Shown: positions 30,073 through 40,375 of the stretch, piece by piece
How positions within the stretch are numbered: position 1 is the first letter of the stretch
Layout: each line of letters starts with the position of its first letter
NCBI GenBank assembly: GCA_037349105.1
Contig: JAYJMM010000106.1
Span: 2,046,001 to 2,110,000 of the forward strand
Direction of reading: 5' to 3'
DNA: 64,000 nt
Origin: Limnomonas spitsbergensis
Taxonomy: Eukaryota; Chlorophyta; Chlorophyceae; Chlamydomonadales
Program-made: the position numbers and the translations under genes
Notes under the pieces: model-generated
What the model saw: only the letters and a program-made list of their open reading frames with translations
What the model was told of the DNA's origin: nothing
Databases searched by the model: none

Positions 30073-30315
30073 AGTGAAGTAGTAGGGGCGGTACCCACAA
30101 GACAGGGACACCCAGACATTACCCCTAGGCAGAGAGACTTCCTGCTAGGGCCGAACCTTACAGTAGCCAGTTAACAGCTCTTGTCTGAAGTACAAGGAGT
30201 CTGTGTGTACGGTAATGTACCGTGTTTATGAGTAGAAGGACACTTCTCTAAGGCGCCTTTACCGGAGATTCCGGAGTTTACCATATTGGCACGTTTACTG
30301 CTTTATGGTGCGACA
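30073..30315 (+). repeat. B1 terminal repeat of the retroelement
   Basis: 243 bp, identical by eye to B2 (30954-31196). Ends GGTGCGACA. The dinucleotide GC then joins it to A2, producing the perfect palindrome GACAGCTGTC at 30312-30321. Confidence 0.9.
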
Positions 30316-30317
30316 GC

Positions 30318-30953
30318 TGTCACAGTATATTACCGTATACGTGACAGAACCGTTTAGACCGCAGTTAGCGGCCTCGGGGACTCCGCAGCTTCTCTGCGGA
30401 GTCTACGGATTTGAACTGAGACCTAGAAACCCGCTTACGCCGGTTGATTTGACAGATTGTACCGTATTCTGAATTGGGCCTGCCGGGTCCCTGTATCCCG
30501 GCAGTTGCCTAGGCTAACTACTTCGTCCCTTTCTAAAGGACAGACCTCTTATGTAACAAGCTCCGGCCGGCATCCAATGCATGAGGCCTGAGGTGTTCAT
30601 AACGTCAGTACCTATATCAAGTCAAGACTAGCTCAGCCTCAGCTGAACTACCTGGAGACAAGTACCTCAGTAGTGAACCGAGACCCTGCCGAAGAAGAAG
30701 TACGCAGTCAACCTCCCGGCTACCTCACCGCGTGTTGCGCGGTAAGTGCCCTTAACATAGCCCAGCTGGATCGCGCCCAGACGGCCAGAAGGCCTACGCT
30801 ACCATACGTCTATTGCTATACATACAAATATCCAGCTCCACTGCTTAACTCGCTGAGCACTCGCAGCCAGTGAAGAGTCACTGAGCCTGCCCGTAGGCGT
30901 CCGTCACTGCCGTGAGGAAAGAAGTCCGCCACGGACCTGAAGCGCACATCGCG
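30318..30953 (+). repeat. A2 terminal repeat of the retroelement
   Basis: 636-bp copy of A1 with a single noted difference. Runs directly into B2 through CATCGCGAGTG. Confidence 0.9.
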
Positions 30954-31196
30954 AGTGAAGTAGTAGGGGCGGTACCCACAAGACAGGGACACCCAGACAT
31001 TACCCCTAGGCAGAGAGACTTCCTGCTAGGGCCGAACCTTACAGTAGCCAGTTAACAGCTCTTGTCTGAAGTACAAGGAGTCTGTGTGTACGGTAATGTA
31101 CCGTGTTTATGAGTAGAAGGACACTTCTCTAAGGCGCCTTTACCGGAGATTCCGGAGTTTACCATATTGGCACGTTTACTGCTTTATGGTGCGACA
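30954..31196 (+). repeat. B2 terminal repeat of the retroelement
   Basis: 243-bp copy of B1, ending GCGACA at the right boundary with the satellite (TACCTGGATGACCC). Confidence 0.9.
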
Positions 31197-31543
31197 TACC
31201 TGGATGACCCTGGCAAAGTCACTCAAACTTTAAACCTACTTGAGTGACCCTAGCGATTTCACTGAAATCTTCAACCTACCTGGATGACCCTGGCAAAGTC
31301 ACTCAAACTTTAAACCTACTTGAGTGACCCTAGCGATTTCACTGAAATCTTCAACCTACCTGGATGACCCTGGCAATGTCACTCAAACTTTAAACCTACT
31401 TGAGTGACCCTAGCGATTTCACTGAAATCTTCAACCTACCTGGATGACCCTGGCAATGTCACTCAAACTTTAAACCTACTTGAGTGACCCTAGCGATTTC
31501 ACTGAAATCTTCAACCTACCTGGATGACCCTGGCAAAGTCACG
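31197..31543 (+). repeat. 80-bp satellite, right part
   Basis: About 4.3 further units of the same dimeric 80-bp satellite, ending at GGCAAAGTCACGCAGG. Together with the left part this gives roughly twelve units before insertion. Confidence 0.95.
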
Positions 31544-32110
31544 CAGGTCGAATATGTGCTGGCTTGGTTTTTGGTGGGCGTGGGCAGGGGCCTCAGTGCC
31601 TCACCATGGACTGCGAGTAGACCTCAGTCGTGGTGGCCATCACCGCGGGCAGGCCAGGCGCACTGAGTTGGGGTAGGAGCTAAGCTGATAAGTTGCCAAT
31701 GACGTTACACCTTTAGGCCCTCAACTCATGCATGTGACGGCCTATGTTGCGATGATGGGCTTCCCTGAAAAAGAGCCAAGCAGCGCACAGCAGATATTGT
31801 TCAACAAGCAAAACGACAGCAATCTGTGCACGGTGGGTGCTGAGAAATGGGCAGAAAGACATAAAAGCAGTGCACTGCTATACAGCAGATGCTGCAAATT
31901 GGAAGAAATAAAGCGAGCAAGGAGCAGCGGATGGCGGATGCTGCCAAACAGGTAGAAACCGATAAGCAGTAGAGCATATGCTGCATAACAGGCAGGAAGA
32001 CTGCCACTGAACACAGGTCTGCGGCCGCCTACCGCACCTGGTTTTAGTCTTCAGCGGGCGCCGTGCTGGCGCAGGCCAGGGGCCGCACCAGCCGAAGGGA
32101 GTGAGCTTGC

Positions 32111-32386
32111 GTGCGCACGAACTTGAGGCTGCAGCTCGGCGCCGTCAGCACGGCTGACACTAGAGGACGGCACAGCGGTAAGCAGCGTGACCTATGGTGT
32201 TGCCAGCGATGGTGGGCTAGGGGAGACGACCATGTGGAGGACGTGTTGCATGCATGCTTTCAATGCCCCAGCGTACATGATCAACTTAGGGAGCGGGGAT
32301 GGGCAGGTCCTCCGAACGGTGCTAAAGACTTCTTTCAGTTGCACCGGGGGCAGGCTTGGGTGGGATGCCTTGGCCTTTTTAGTTAG
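32111..32386 (+). pseudogene. possible LINE C-terminal remnant
   Basis: A 91-codon frame includes DHVEDVLHACFQCPSVHDQL. It resembles the His/Cys pattern found downstream of the reverse transcriptase in many algal LINE proteins (H-x3-C-x2-C-P). There is no upstream polymerase sequence, and an R1 repeat abuts it. The call rests on one motif and is weak. Confidence 0.3.
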
Positions 32387-32440
32387 GCGCCCACGCGGCT
32401 GAGCCTTTGAAGCAGGGCCCATAAGTGTAACGTCATTGAT
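32381..32440 (-). repeat. R1 interspersed repeat
   Basis: Reverse copy: AGTTAGGCGCCCACGCGGC, AGCAGGGCCCATAAGTG, TAACGTCATTGA. Confidence 0.85.
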
Positions 32441-33809
32441 AGGCAGAAAGCAACACGCAATGCACAACAGACGCTGCAGCATGAACAGAATTTAAACCAC
32501 ATAACATATCCCAGTATGACCCTCGGTTTTCCGGTCACTTAGGCAAAGCGCCACACAGGCGATCATTACAGAAGGGATGATGAATAATTGGCATCAAGAA
32601 ATTGCAGGGGCACCTTGGCCTGCCAATCACGCGTGGGTGAGATCGCCAAATGCCATGCTGCGAGACAGTAGCGCCAAGCCAGATCATGCCTTAAAGCCAG
32701 CAGCTTATTTTATGTCAGCCACCTTTGTAATTCAACAACTGCCCGCTCATGGTTTACCCATCCGACTCGCACAACTCTTTTTATTCTAGGGGTGGCCTGA
32801 ATCTAATCAAGTCACATACGTAGCCATAGTATATTCGAGCCTTCGTCTCCATGAGTGCTGTCTGCGGCCTGCTGAAGACGGTTTTATGCTCCCTGAACAA
32901 ACACTACATTGCATGAACCTTTTGGCTAGCTCGACACCCTGTGCCTGATATACGCAGCAGAATAAAAAGCCTGTAGCTCGTCCAGTGCTGTTCAATCGCT
33001 TTTACACACTGTCAGCTCAATAAATGTAAAGAATCACGTTGCGTTATTTGTAGTGTTGACTCGATAAAATACAAGCCAAGCAAACATGACACTCAGCTGG
33101 TGCGCGTGCTGGCAAAGTGCTGACCGGATAAATTACAAGCCAAGCAAAAAAGGGCACTCAGTTGGTGCATGTTGGCGTTCAGTCTTTCCATCAATAGGTA
33201 CCACATTCATAGCAAAGCCAACCCCCACTCCATACCTCTCCACAGTCCACACCAATTCATGAACGAGCTGATGAACACAGCCGGGGGGAAATCAGAGTCT
33301 TTGGAAGGGGCGGAATCAATGGCTCTGTGTGCGCACAATGTCTATGTCTACGTCAAGGGGTCAATGTCTGCAACTAAAGATCACCGGTGGAGGGAGCACG
33401 CATGTTGAACCGGAGGTCATAAAGATATATAGGTATCAGAGCGCTAATACAAAACCGCAACGTAAATGGCCCTCAAAATGCCGCCAACGCACACAGGCCT
33501 GGCGTGGCCTGAAACAACACTGTCACCCAAGGTTGAGGGGGCTGTGCACCCGAGAGGCTGTACACCAAGCATCTCTGATCAAAAATGTGGCAGAAGGTTT
33601 GCAGTTCGTACAGTGAACACGTGTTGTGTTGTAGGTCGGGTGGACCCTCAATCCCTCAAGCTGCGGGTGCAAGGCTGTCGGCCTGGCCTTGTAGCTTGAC
33701 TGAATCCAATTTGTTTCTGGTTTCAGTGTCCAACCAATCAGACAGACCCTTTCCACGAGGGTGGGACGTAACGGCGAAACTTGAAGAGCGCCCAAGCGAG
33801 AGCGGGCAC

Positions 33810-36465
33810 TCACTCCAGGAGCGTCGCCGTCGCATTGGCCTCCTCGATGATCGAAAGCGGCGCCTCGATCTTGGACACCTCTGCAAACTTGGGCGACGTG
33901 TACTTCTTGTAGACAGCAGACAGTGTGCTGGTCGGGGCCTTCTGCATCAGGCCTGTTAGCGCTGACGCACATGGCATCACGGCCTCAAGCGAGTAGGTCG
34001 AGTGGCTCGCCAGCGCCCGCGAGTAGGGGTCGGCCTTGCCCACCGCAACCATGGCGACGTAGACCGACGCGGTGGCGATCATCGAGTAGTTGAACTTGAG
34101 CATGCTGCCCTCGACCAGAGCGAGCTCTACAAGGTAACTCGCCAGCAGCGAGACCACTCGGTCCAGGTGCATGACCGAGGCCTTGAGGAAGCGGGCAAGG
34201 AAGTTGTAGCAGGTCGGCAGCGTCAGATGGAACTTGAGCGTGTTGAGCACCAGCTTCTCGCACTCCAAGATCTGCTCCCGCGTGTAGGCCTTGTCAGAGA
34301 TGTAGACAAAATCGCGCACCTCCGGGCACCAGATCTCCTCGTACTTGCTGGCAATCAGCATGCACGTGACACCGACCTGCAAACCAATTCAAATGAGTAT
34401 ACATTTAAATCCAAACAACATAAAGAACCGCAGGAGGGAGTGGGCGCCAAGGAGGCTTTTGGCCTTCCACCTAATCCAGGTAGTGGGGAGACAGAACTTG
34501 CGGTATGTGCTGTCCTTGACAAATGACCCCTAGAGCTCTACTCCCTACGGCCTCCGGAAATGTTCAGCAACCCAATGTTAGCCAGCTGGAAGATAGGCAG
34601 AAAGCTGGCATCATCCACAGAAGACCAGGGCCTATAGATGTCAGTGTAAGGAAAACGGTAAGACCTCTCTTGTATAATAGCCTGTTTGGGATTCAGGGTC
34701 GAACATGACGCATGCAGCAGTGTGCTGAGTCTCACCAATTGCAGGTTTCGGCGAGTGACTTGCTTGAGTTCCAGGAACCGGTCAATCAAGTTTACGGTGA
34801 GGAAAAGGGTCTCGGGCATGAGCTGCGGGGAAAGGGAGAGGGGTGGGATATTAACAGGGTGAGTCAGCATTCAGGGGCGTGTGGTCAGTATTCACTTCAG
34901 TACCGGTAGCCAGCATTTAGCCATTGAGCTGCGGCACCATGACATGGCCGGCTGTATCATCTACAGTCAGGGTGCAAGAATCATGCAGCCAGATAATGAT
35001 CAGGACACTGGGAACACCAATGGTGGGCAAGGCAGATGGAGTTACCGATTGCTGTTGGTTGTGTCAAGCCCACCTTGGACTTCAAGTGCAAGCACTAAAA
35101 CGTGCTAAGACAGAATAGATGTTTCCTGCCCAAACGTGGCGGATAATTACTCCTGTGTAAGGCCGACCAAAACGCTTGCTGCATGTGTTCCCACAACAGG
35201 CTACTGGCCTGTTTCTGAAAGCTCACCTTAAACTTTAGGTGCACCTCTACCAGCCAGTCGACGAGGATGGCTCGCATCTTCTCGTTGATGTCGGCCTGGA
35301 GGGCCAGCACACAGCGGGCATAGGGCGATCAGTCTTTGTTACCGCAGACAAAGCATGACAAGTGGCTGGGTGAGTCAGGAGAAACCATGACCAGCATATG
35401 GCCGGTGCCTCTAGCAGGGCTTGCTGGTGGAGAAGGGAAACGTGCTCTGCAGTGGCTTGGACAGTTGGGCACATGGCGCTCGCCGATGCGGAAGTGGCAC
35501 TGCAGAACCCTTGGACATCCAAGCGTGGGCAGGAAGCTGTTGCATCCGCTAATTCAGAGCGGCTGGGGCTCACGGTTCACAGGTTACTTGAGGTGGGCTT
35601 AGCTGATCAGCACGAGCTCAAACTCAGCTCACCTGGCTTTTCATGTAGCCCGGCTGGATCCTGTACTTGGGCTCTGCCCGCTTATAATAGCTGTGGATGT
35701 CTGTCACGTAGTCGGCCATAGCGAGAGGGTTGGCCCGATCAATGGCGTCGATGTCGGGCAAGGGCGACGGGAGAGAGGTGCGCCTTGCAGTGACAGCTGA
35801 CTCGCTTCTTTGCTGCAGAAGGGACGTCAGACTTAGTCCCTTGGTTTGAGACCTCGTCCGGGGTGCTTGTTGCACTGGTCGAGACGCTGACACAGCAGCA
35901 TTTGCCACCGGTGCGATGCCTTGATCAGCACCCTTGACGCGCACGGCTGTGGTTATGACTGCAGCAGATGCTTTGCCGGGCTTGAGTGGACCGACCTCCT
36001 GTGAGATGCGAGGGGGGGCATTGGCGTTTTCAAAAGAAACCGAAAACAGGCACAGGTTTCGACATACATGGTGCGACAACACAGACTGCCGGCACTATCG
36101 GATGATGAGCTGATAATGTGGATAAGCTGTGGGCGTTTGACGCTAAGACAGGGTCGATGACGTCGGATGGGTGAAGGTTGACTGGCGCATATGGTCACCT
36201 TGCCATCCTTGCCCGATGCCTGACCAGGTCGGCTGTTCAATGGTGCTCCCAAGTTGCTCATGTCGACAAGGGGAGCCCTGCATAGCACGTGAGTTCATAT
36301 GTCAGAATAGGCCACCTGCTCTTATATTTGACTACGCTCTCACCTGCGCTTGCTTCCATGCTGCAGCAGGCTTTGCCCAGGCTTGCCAGCAGCAGGCTTG
36401 CCATCCTTGACAGCCAACAAGTCGTTCTCTGACGGGATGACGGCGTTGCGAGGAGCGAAAGCCAT
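33810..36465 (-). CDS. CYCB: B-type (mitotic) cyclin, complete, six exons
   Basis: Exons in transcript order: 36465-36344, 36277-36199, 35998-35633, 35295-35227, 34822-34736, 34376-33810 (1,290 nt, 429 aa). All junctions are GT-AG and in phase. The start MAFAPRNAVIPSEN is typical of an algal/plant B-cyclin N-terminus. A destruction box of the form RxxLxxxxN (RAPLVDMSN) sits near residue 41, its Arg codon split between exons 1 and 2. The cyclin box begins about residue 190 with MRAILVDWLVEVH (CDK-contacting core). It continues through LFLTVNLIDRFL and IASKYEEIWCPEVRDFVYIS, and the C-terminal cyclin fold includes the PTCYNFLARFLKAS stretch. Expected role: activating CDK1 or CDKB at mitotic entry, then APC/C-dependent destruction through the D-box. 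A-type is less likely because of the FVYISDKAYTREQIL region. Introns are short and nearly free of repeats, unlike the other genes here. Confidence 0.95.
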
Positions 36466-37676
36466 TCTATATCGATGACCTGAATGAAGAGCAGTGGACA
36501 GACAGACGGCACAGAAAGATGGGGAACGTCTCCTGATGTTCTGCTATCTAATGCCACAAGTTGAACGGCTTGGCCTTATGTCTAGTTTTCAAGTCCGAAA
36601 TACGGCAAGCAAGCCCTGGGTCCCATGCAGGCCAAGCCTCGTCCATTTTAGCTGTACACGTCACCGCACGAGCACAGCTGAGTAAATTCCTTCGCTCACG
36701 ACCACCCTGCCATGCTCACTTACCCTGTCTTCGACATAACGACGGTGATGTTCATAGCATGCAGCAAAGACGGTGATACAGTACCTGTGAATTAGAGAAT
36801 TTAGAATCTTCAATCTCGGAAGAAGTTGGCACTGTGCGGCAACGTTGTGATTCACCAAAGCGCATTATCCCAACCTCAATTTCAGGCAACTGCTGGTCCC
36901 GTGCAGGTCCAAATTCCAATGCCCCATCATTCCAAGGGTGCACTTTTGCCCACCCGGTCTCCCACCCGGATTTTGCCCACGTGGTGATTTTGCACCTACT
37001 GCCTTGTGAAGTAGCAGTGTGACCCTGTGTGTATTTTATCAAAACTTGTTCCACAGTAGCACAGTATAGAAATAAACGTTTTAAGCAAGGCCCAGAAGTG
37101 TCATGGACACAAACTGAGAAAACATCCGGAAACATACCAAAGAGACAAACGGTATACGGTTCAAGTGCCATGGGCCTTTTAGCTCCTAATGGCAGGCAAA
37201 TCTAGAGTCGCTGCTCTGGGGCAGGAGAGTTAATAGTGCTCGTTGATGCCGCATTAAGATTTATTCTACATTTACACATATTAGGAGCATTGGCGCAGGT
37301 ACCAGGTACTGGTATCATTCTCCTTCTTGGTTGATTCAAAAATTCACGATGCCATTGCTGCAACAACAACAATAATCTTCATTGCTGCTGTGATACCTCG
37401 CTGGACGGTAACAACTTAACACATTGTTCACATACCGGTAGCGTAAACAGACCTTCAGATACCAGTACCAAACTCTTTGACCCAGCACCAGGCGATGCAA
37501 GCATAAGCGGCCGTGCAAAGGCGTGGAAAAGTATGCCACATTCCGTCACAACACATGGCAGGATTAACTTGGGGTGCTTCAGCTACAATTAACTTCAGAG
37601 AGGCCTAGTGCAGCATGCCCTGTTGCTCGGGGCACCAGCTAGCCCATGGTCAGTCAAGGTCTAATTGAACCCGTGG
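36466..37676. other. upstream of cyclin; no gene recognised
   Basis: Should contain the cyclin promoter. Only a truncated R1 tail (37087-37108) is recognisable. No ORF I can defend. Confidence 0.4.
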
Positions 37677-37805
37677 TGGCCCTGAGGTGTAACGTCATTG
37701 ACCTGCGGTGGCCCAGAGGTGTAAGTGTAACGTCATTGACCTGCGGTGGCCCAGAGGTGTAACGTCATTGATTTTGTGGTGGCCCAGAGGTGCAACGTCA
37801 TTGAC
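37677..37805 (-). repeat. tandem R1 tail repeats
   Basis: Four tandem 36-44 bp copies of the R1 3' part: GGTGGCCCAGAGGTG, GTAACGTCATTGA, with CCTGCGGT between them. A fifth fragment lies at 37975-37992. Confidence 0.85.
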
Positions 37806-38069
37806 CTGCGGTGGCAGCCTAGCAGCCTGCCAAGCAAAGGTGGTATGATGCGCACTACAAAAAACAACGCCGGCTCCACTGTTAATCCATAACCGATTGT
37901 CTGAGGTAAACCAACAAAATGCACGAGCACCTCCAGGATACACGTTCTGTGAGTGCAGTCCACACCTACTTCATGGTGTAACGTCATTGACATACTTCAT
38001 GGTTGCAAAATAGGTGCTTGACAGAAAGAAATCAGGTGAGCATGTCCAGGTTTGTATTTGAGGCTGATT

Positions 38070-38200
38070 CAGCTAAAATTCAGCAACATCACCTTCTACA
38101 GCCGTGGGGTCCTGATGCAGCAAGCCCTGCTGCTTGCGCCAGTCCAGGTTTAGTCCCCATCAGCCCTGTGGCGGCTGCCCTGCGGCCTGCCAAAGGTTGT
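38070..38200 (+). repeat. diverged R2 dispersed repeat
   Basis: ATTCAGCAACATCACC, AGCCGTGGGG and GCAGCAAGCCCTGCTGCTTG follow the order of the R2 family described at 45291-45457, with many substitutions. Confidence 0.6.
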
Positions 38201-38352
38201 CTGTTGCGCGCTCATAAAAGCAATGGCCTGCCCCACACATTCCCAACTGACAGCAAGCAGAGACAACCCCTATTTGAAACTTCAAGCCGTGGCAATGGTG
38301 GTGTAGGCTATTGATCTCTTGGTCATCGGTGACCCTGGACCTGAACTGCCTC

Positions 38353-38440
38353 GAGCATCTGCAGCAACAGCAGCAACAGCAACAGGAACGTGAAGGGAAA
38401 GCAGCGGCAGCAGCAGCAGCATCAACAGGAACGTTTAGGG

Positions 38441-38489
<49 letters not shown>

Positions 38490-38595
38490 GAACGTCAAGG
38501 GAAAGCAACAACAGCAGCAACAGCAGCAACAGGAACGTCAAGGGAAAGCAGCAGCAGCAGCAGCAGCAGCATCAACAGGAACGTTTAGGGAAAGT

Positions 38596-38630
<35 letters not shown>

Positions 38631-38724
38631 GAACGTCAAGGGAAAGCAACAACAGCAGCAACAGGAACGTGAAGGGAAAGCAACAGCAGCAGCAGCAGCA
38701 TCAACAGGAACGTTTAGGGAAAGT

Positions 38725-38764
<40 letters not shown>

Positions 38765-38871
38765 ACGTCAAGGGAAAGCAACAACAGCAGCAACAGCAGC
38801 AACAGGAACGTCAAGGGAAAGCAACAGCAGCAGCAGCAGCAGCAGCATCAACAGGAACGTTTAGGGAAAGT

Positions 38872-38909
<38 letters not shown>

Positions 38910-39215
38910 GAACGTCAAGGGAAAGCAACAACAGCAGCAACAGCAGCAACAGGAACGTCAAGGGAAAGCAGCAGCAGCAGCAGCAGCAGCATCAACAGGA
39001 ACGTTTAGGGAAAGTAGCAGCAGCAGCAGCAGCAGCAACAGGAACGTCAAGGGAAAGCAACAACAGCAGCAACAGCAGCAACAGGAACGTCAAGGGAAAG
39101 CAGCAGCAGCAGCAGCAACAACAGACATGGGTAAGGAATAGTGCAGCAGCAAAAGCATCAATAACGGCAGCAGCAGCAGCAGGAACAGTAGCAGGAGGCA
39201 TGGAAAGATAACGCA
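38353..39215 (+). repeat. CAG-repeat minisatellite with GGAACGT linkers
   Basis: Runs of CAG interrupted by AACAGGAACGTCAAGGGAAA or AACAGGAACGTTTAGGGAAA. The GTTTAGGG linker recurs at 38421, 38581, 38711, 38851 and 39000, so the higher-order unit is about 130-160 bp. All three plus frames stay open (Gln-, Ser- and Ala-runs), and the minus strand gives Leu/Ala/Cys runs. That pattern is expected from CAG repeats and does not by itself indicate a protein. It might be an exon of an unidentified Gln-rich gene. Confidence 0.85.
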
Positions 39216-39359
39216 GTAGCAGCACGCAAGGGGAACGCAAACAACAAGTGCAGAAGCAGCGGCAGCAACAACAGCAACAACAGCAACAACAGCAACAACA
39301 TGCAAGGGGGATGCAGCTTTTGAATTGCAGCAGGGGCAGCATGCGAGATGAGCCAAGCT

Positions 39360-39423
39360 GCAGCAGCAGCAGTCTTATCAGAAACAAACTTAAGGCATGC
39401 AAGTGAACGCAGCCTTCAGTGAT

Positions 39424-39469
<46 letters not shown>

Positions 39470-39535
39470 TCTTATCAGAGACAAACCAAAGGCATGCAAG
39501 TGAACGCAGCCTTCAGTGATGCTGCAGCAGCAGCG
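39360..39535 (+). repeat. doubled CAG-flanked unit
   Basis: Two copies of a ~105-bp unit carrying GTCTTATCAGAAACAAACTT (or AGAGACAAACCA), GGCATGCAAGTGAACGCAGC and CTTCAGTGATG, joined by a (CAG)n run. Confidence 0.85.
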
Positions 39536-40375
39536 TGTAAGGGAACGCATATTTGAAGTGCCGCCGTCACCCCTGACGCAGCAACAGCAGGCAGGTGATG
39601 GCGTCCAAGACTCTCAGCCGCTACTTTCTTCTGACACCTCATCTGACATCTCATCTGCCGATCTGCCAACATGCTGTAACAGCAACACGTCTGACCCACA
39701 GTCCGCTCAGTGCTGACAAGGACCTGCAGACAGTAGAGAGGCAGTCCTGCATGGCACACTTACCTGCCCGGCGAATGCCTCAAACGCTGGATTGTTTGAC
39801 AAGGCTGCGTCCAACGCCTGCGGGGGAGAGGCGAGGAAACACAGTCTCGTTCATAAGGGATTGAGGTCGACGATCCAAGGATGCAGAGAGGTAACACGTG
39901 ATATTGATATTCAAGGCCCGGGTCCAAGGGTTTAGGACCAGTGTTCAGGGTAAAGGATTTCGGGACACACATTTCAATTAAGTTACACCTCTAGGACAGT
40001 GACACACCGTCCCGGTCTGAAGGTGTAGTGTGAAGGGTTTAGGACGCAGAAAGGTAGCACATTGTTTTGTAACAGAAGGCTTTGGGCTGAGGGTTAAGGA
40101 TCAGGTCAAAAGGTTGTAGGGTTCAGGGCCTTCAACAGGTGTGAGCACAAACTTGCTAGCCAAGCTTCCGGGCTGACTAAGGATTTAAGATCAGGGTTTA
40201 GAGGGTTCATGGTTGAGGGTATAGGGATGCGCGCAGGTAATACACCGCCTCGTTCATGAGGGTTCCGGGGTAAGGGTTCAGGGTCTTTGCTCTTCCTCGC
40301 CCCCAGGGTATTGCTTACTGAAAGCCCAGGGTTTTCCACGAGGATTCGGGGTCTTTGCCCTTCCCCGCCATCCAC
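39536..40375. other. no gene recognised
   Basis: Low-value ORFs only. Repeated short phrases such as AGGGTTTAGG, AAGGGTTCAGGGT and GGGGTCTTTGCYCTTCC near 40010-40360 resemble the intronic filler elsewhere. The 3' end of the minus-strand gene at 40376-44221 should lie here, but I could not find its last exon. Confidence 0.35.

Larger units (their letters stand above)
22921..31196 (+). mobile_element. split-direct-repeat retroelement (TOC/PAT-like), 8,276 bp
   Basis: Order: A1 (22921-23556), internal region with one long ORF, B1 (30073-30315), two bases GC, A2 (30318-30953), B2 (30954-31196). A1 and A2 are both 636 bp and I found one difference (C at left, T at right, in TATACAYACAAATATCC). 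B1 and B2 are both 243 bp and look identical. The A1-ORF-B1-A2-B2 order is the hallmark of the PAT/Ngaro/TOC group of tyrosine-recombinase retrotransposons rather than simple LTRs. The insertion splits an 80-bp satellite, with TACC on both sides. No reverse transcriptase, RNase H or recombinase motif is visible, so it is probably non-autonomous, as Chlamydomonas TOC1 is. Near-identical repeats imply a recent insertion. Confidence 0.85.
31544..33809. other. mostly unassigned spacer
   Basis: Contains a truncated R1 copy (31697-31720), a full R1 copy (32381-32440), a repeated phrase (AAGCCAAGCAAA near 33075 and 33138) and a possible LINE fragment listed separately. No gene structure found. The part next to 33809 should be the cyclin 3' UTR. 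Confidence 0.4.

Noticed and set aside
22921..31196. Ordinary LTR retrotransposon with 0.9-kb LTRs
   Set aside because: The left end lacks the B segment and an extra B lies before A2, so the layout is A1-B1-A2-B2, not two equal LTRs.
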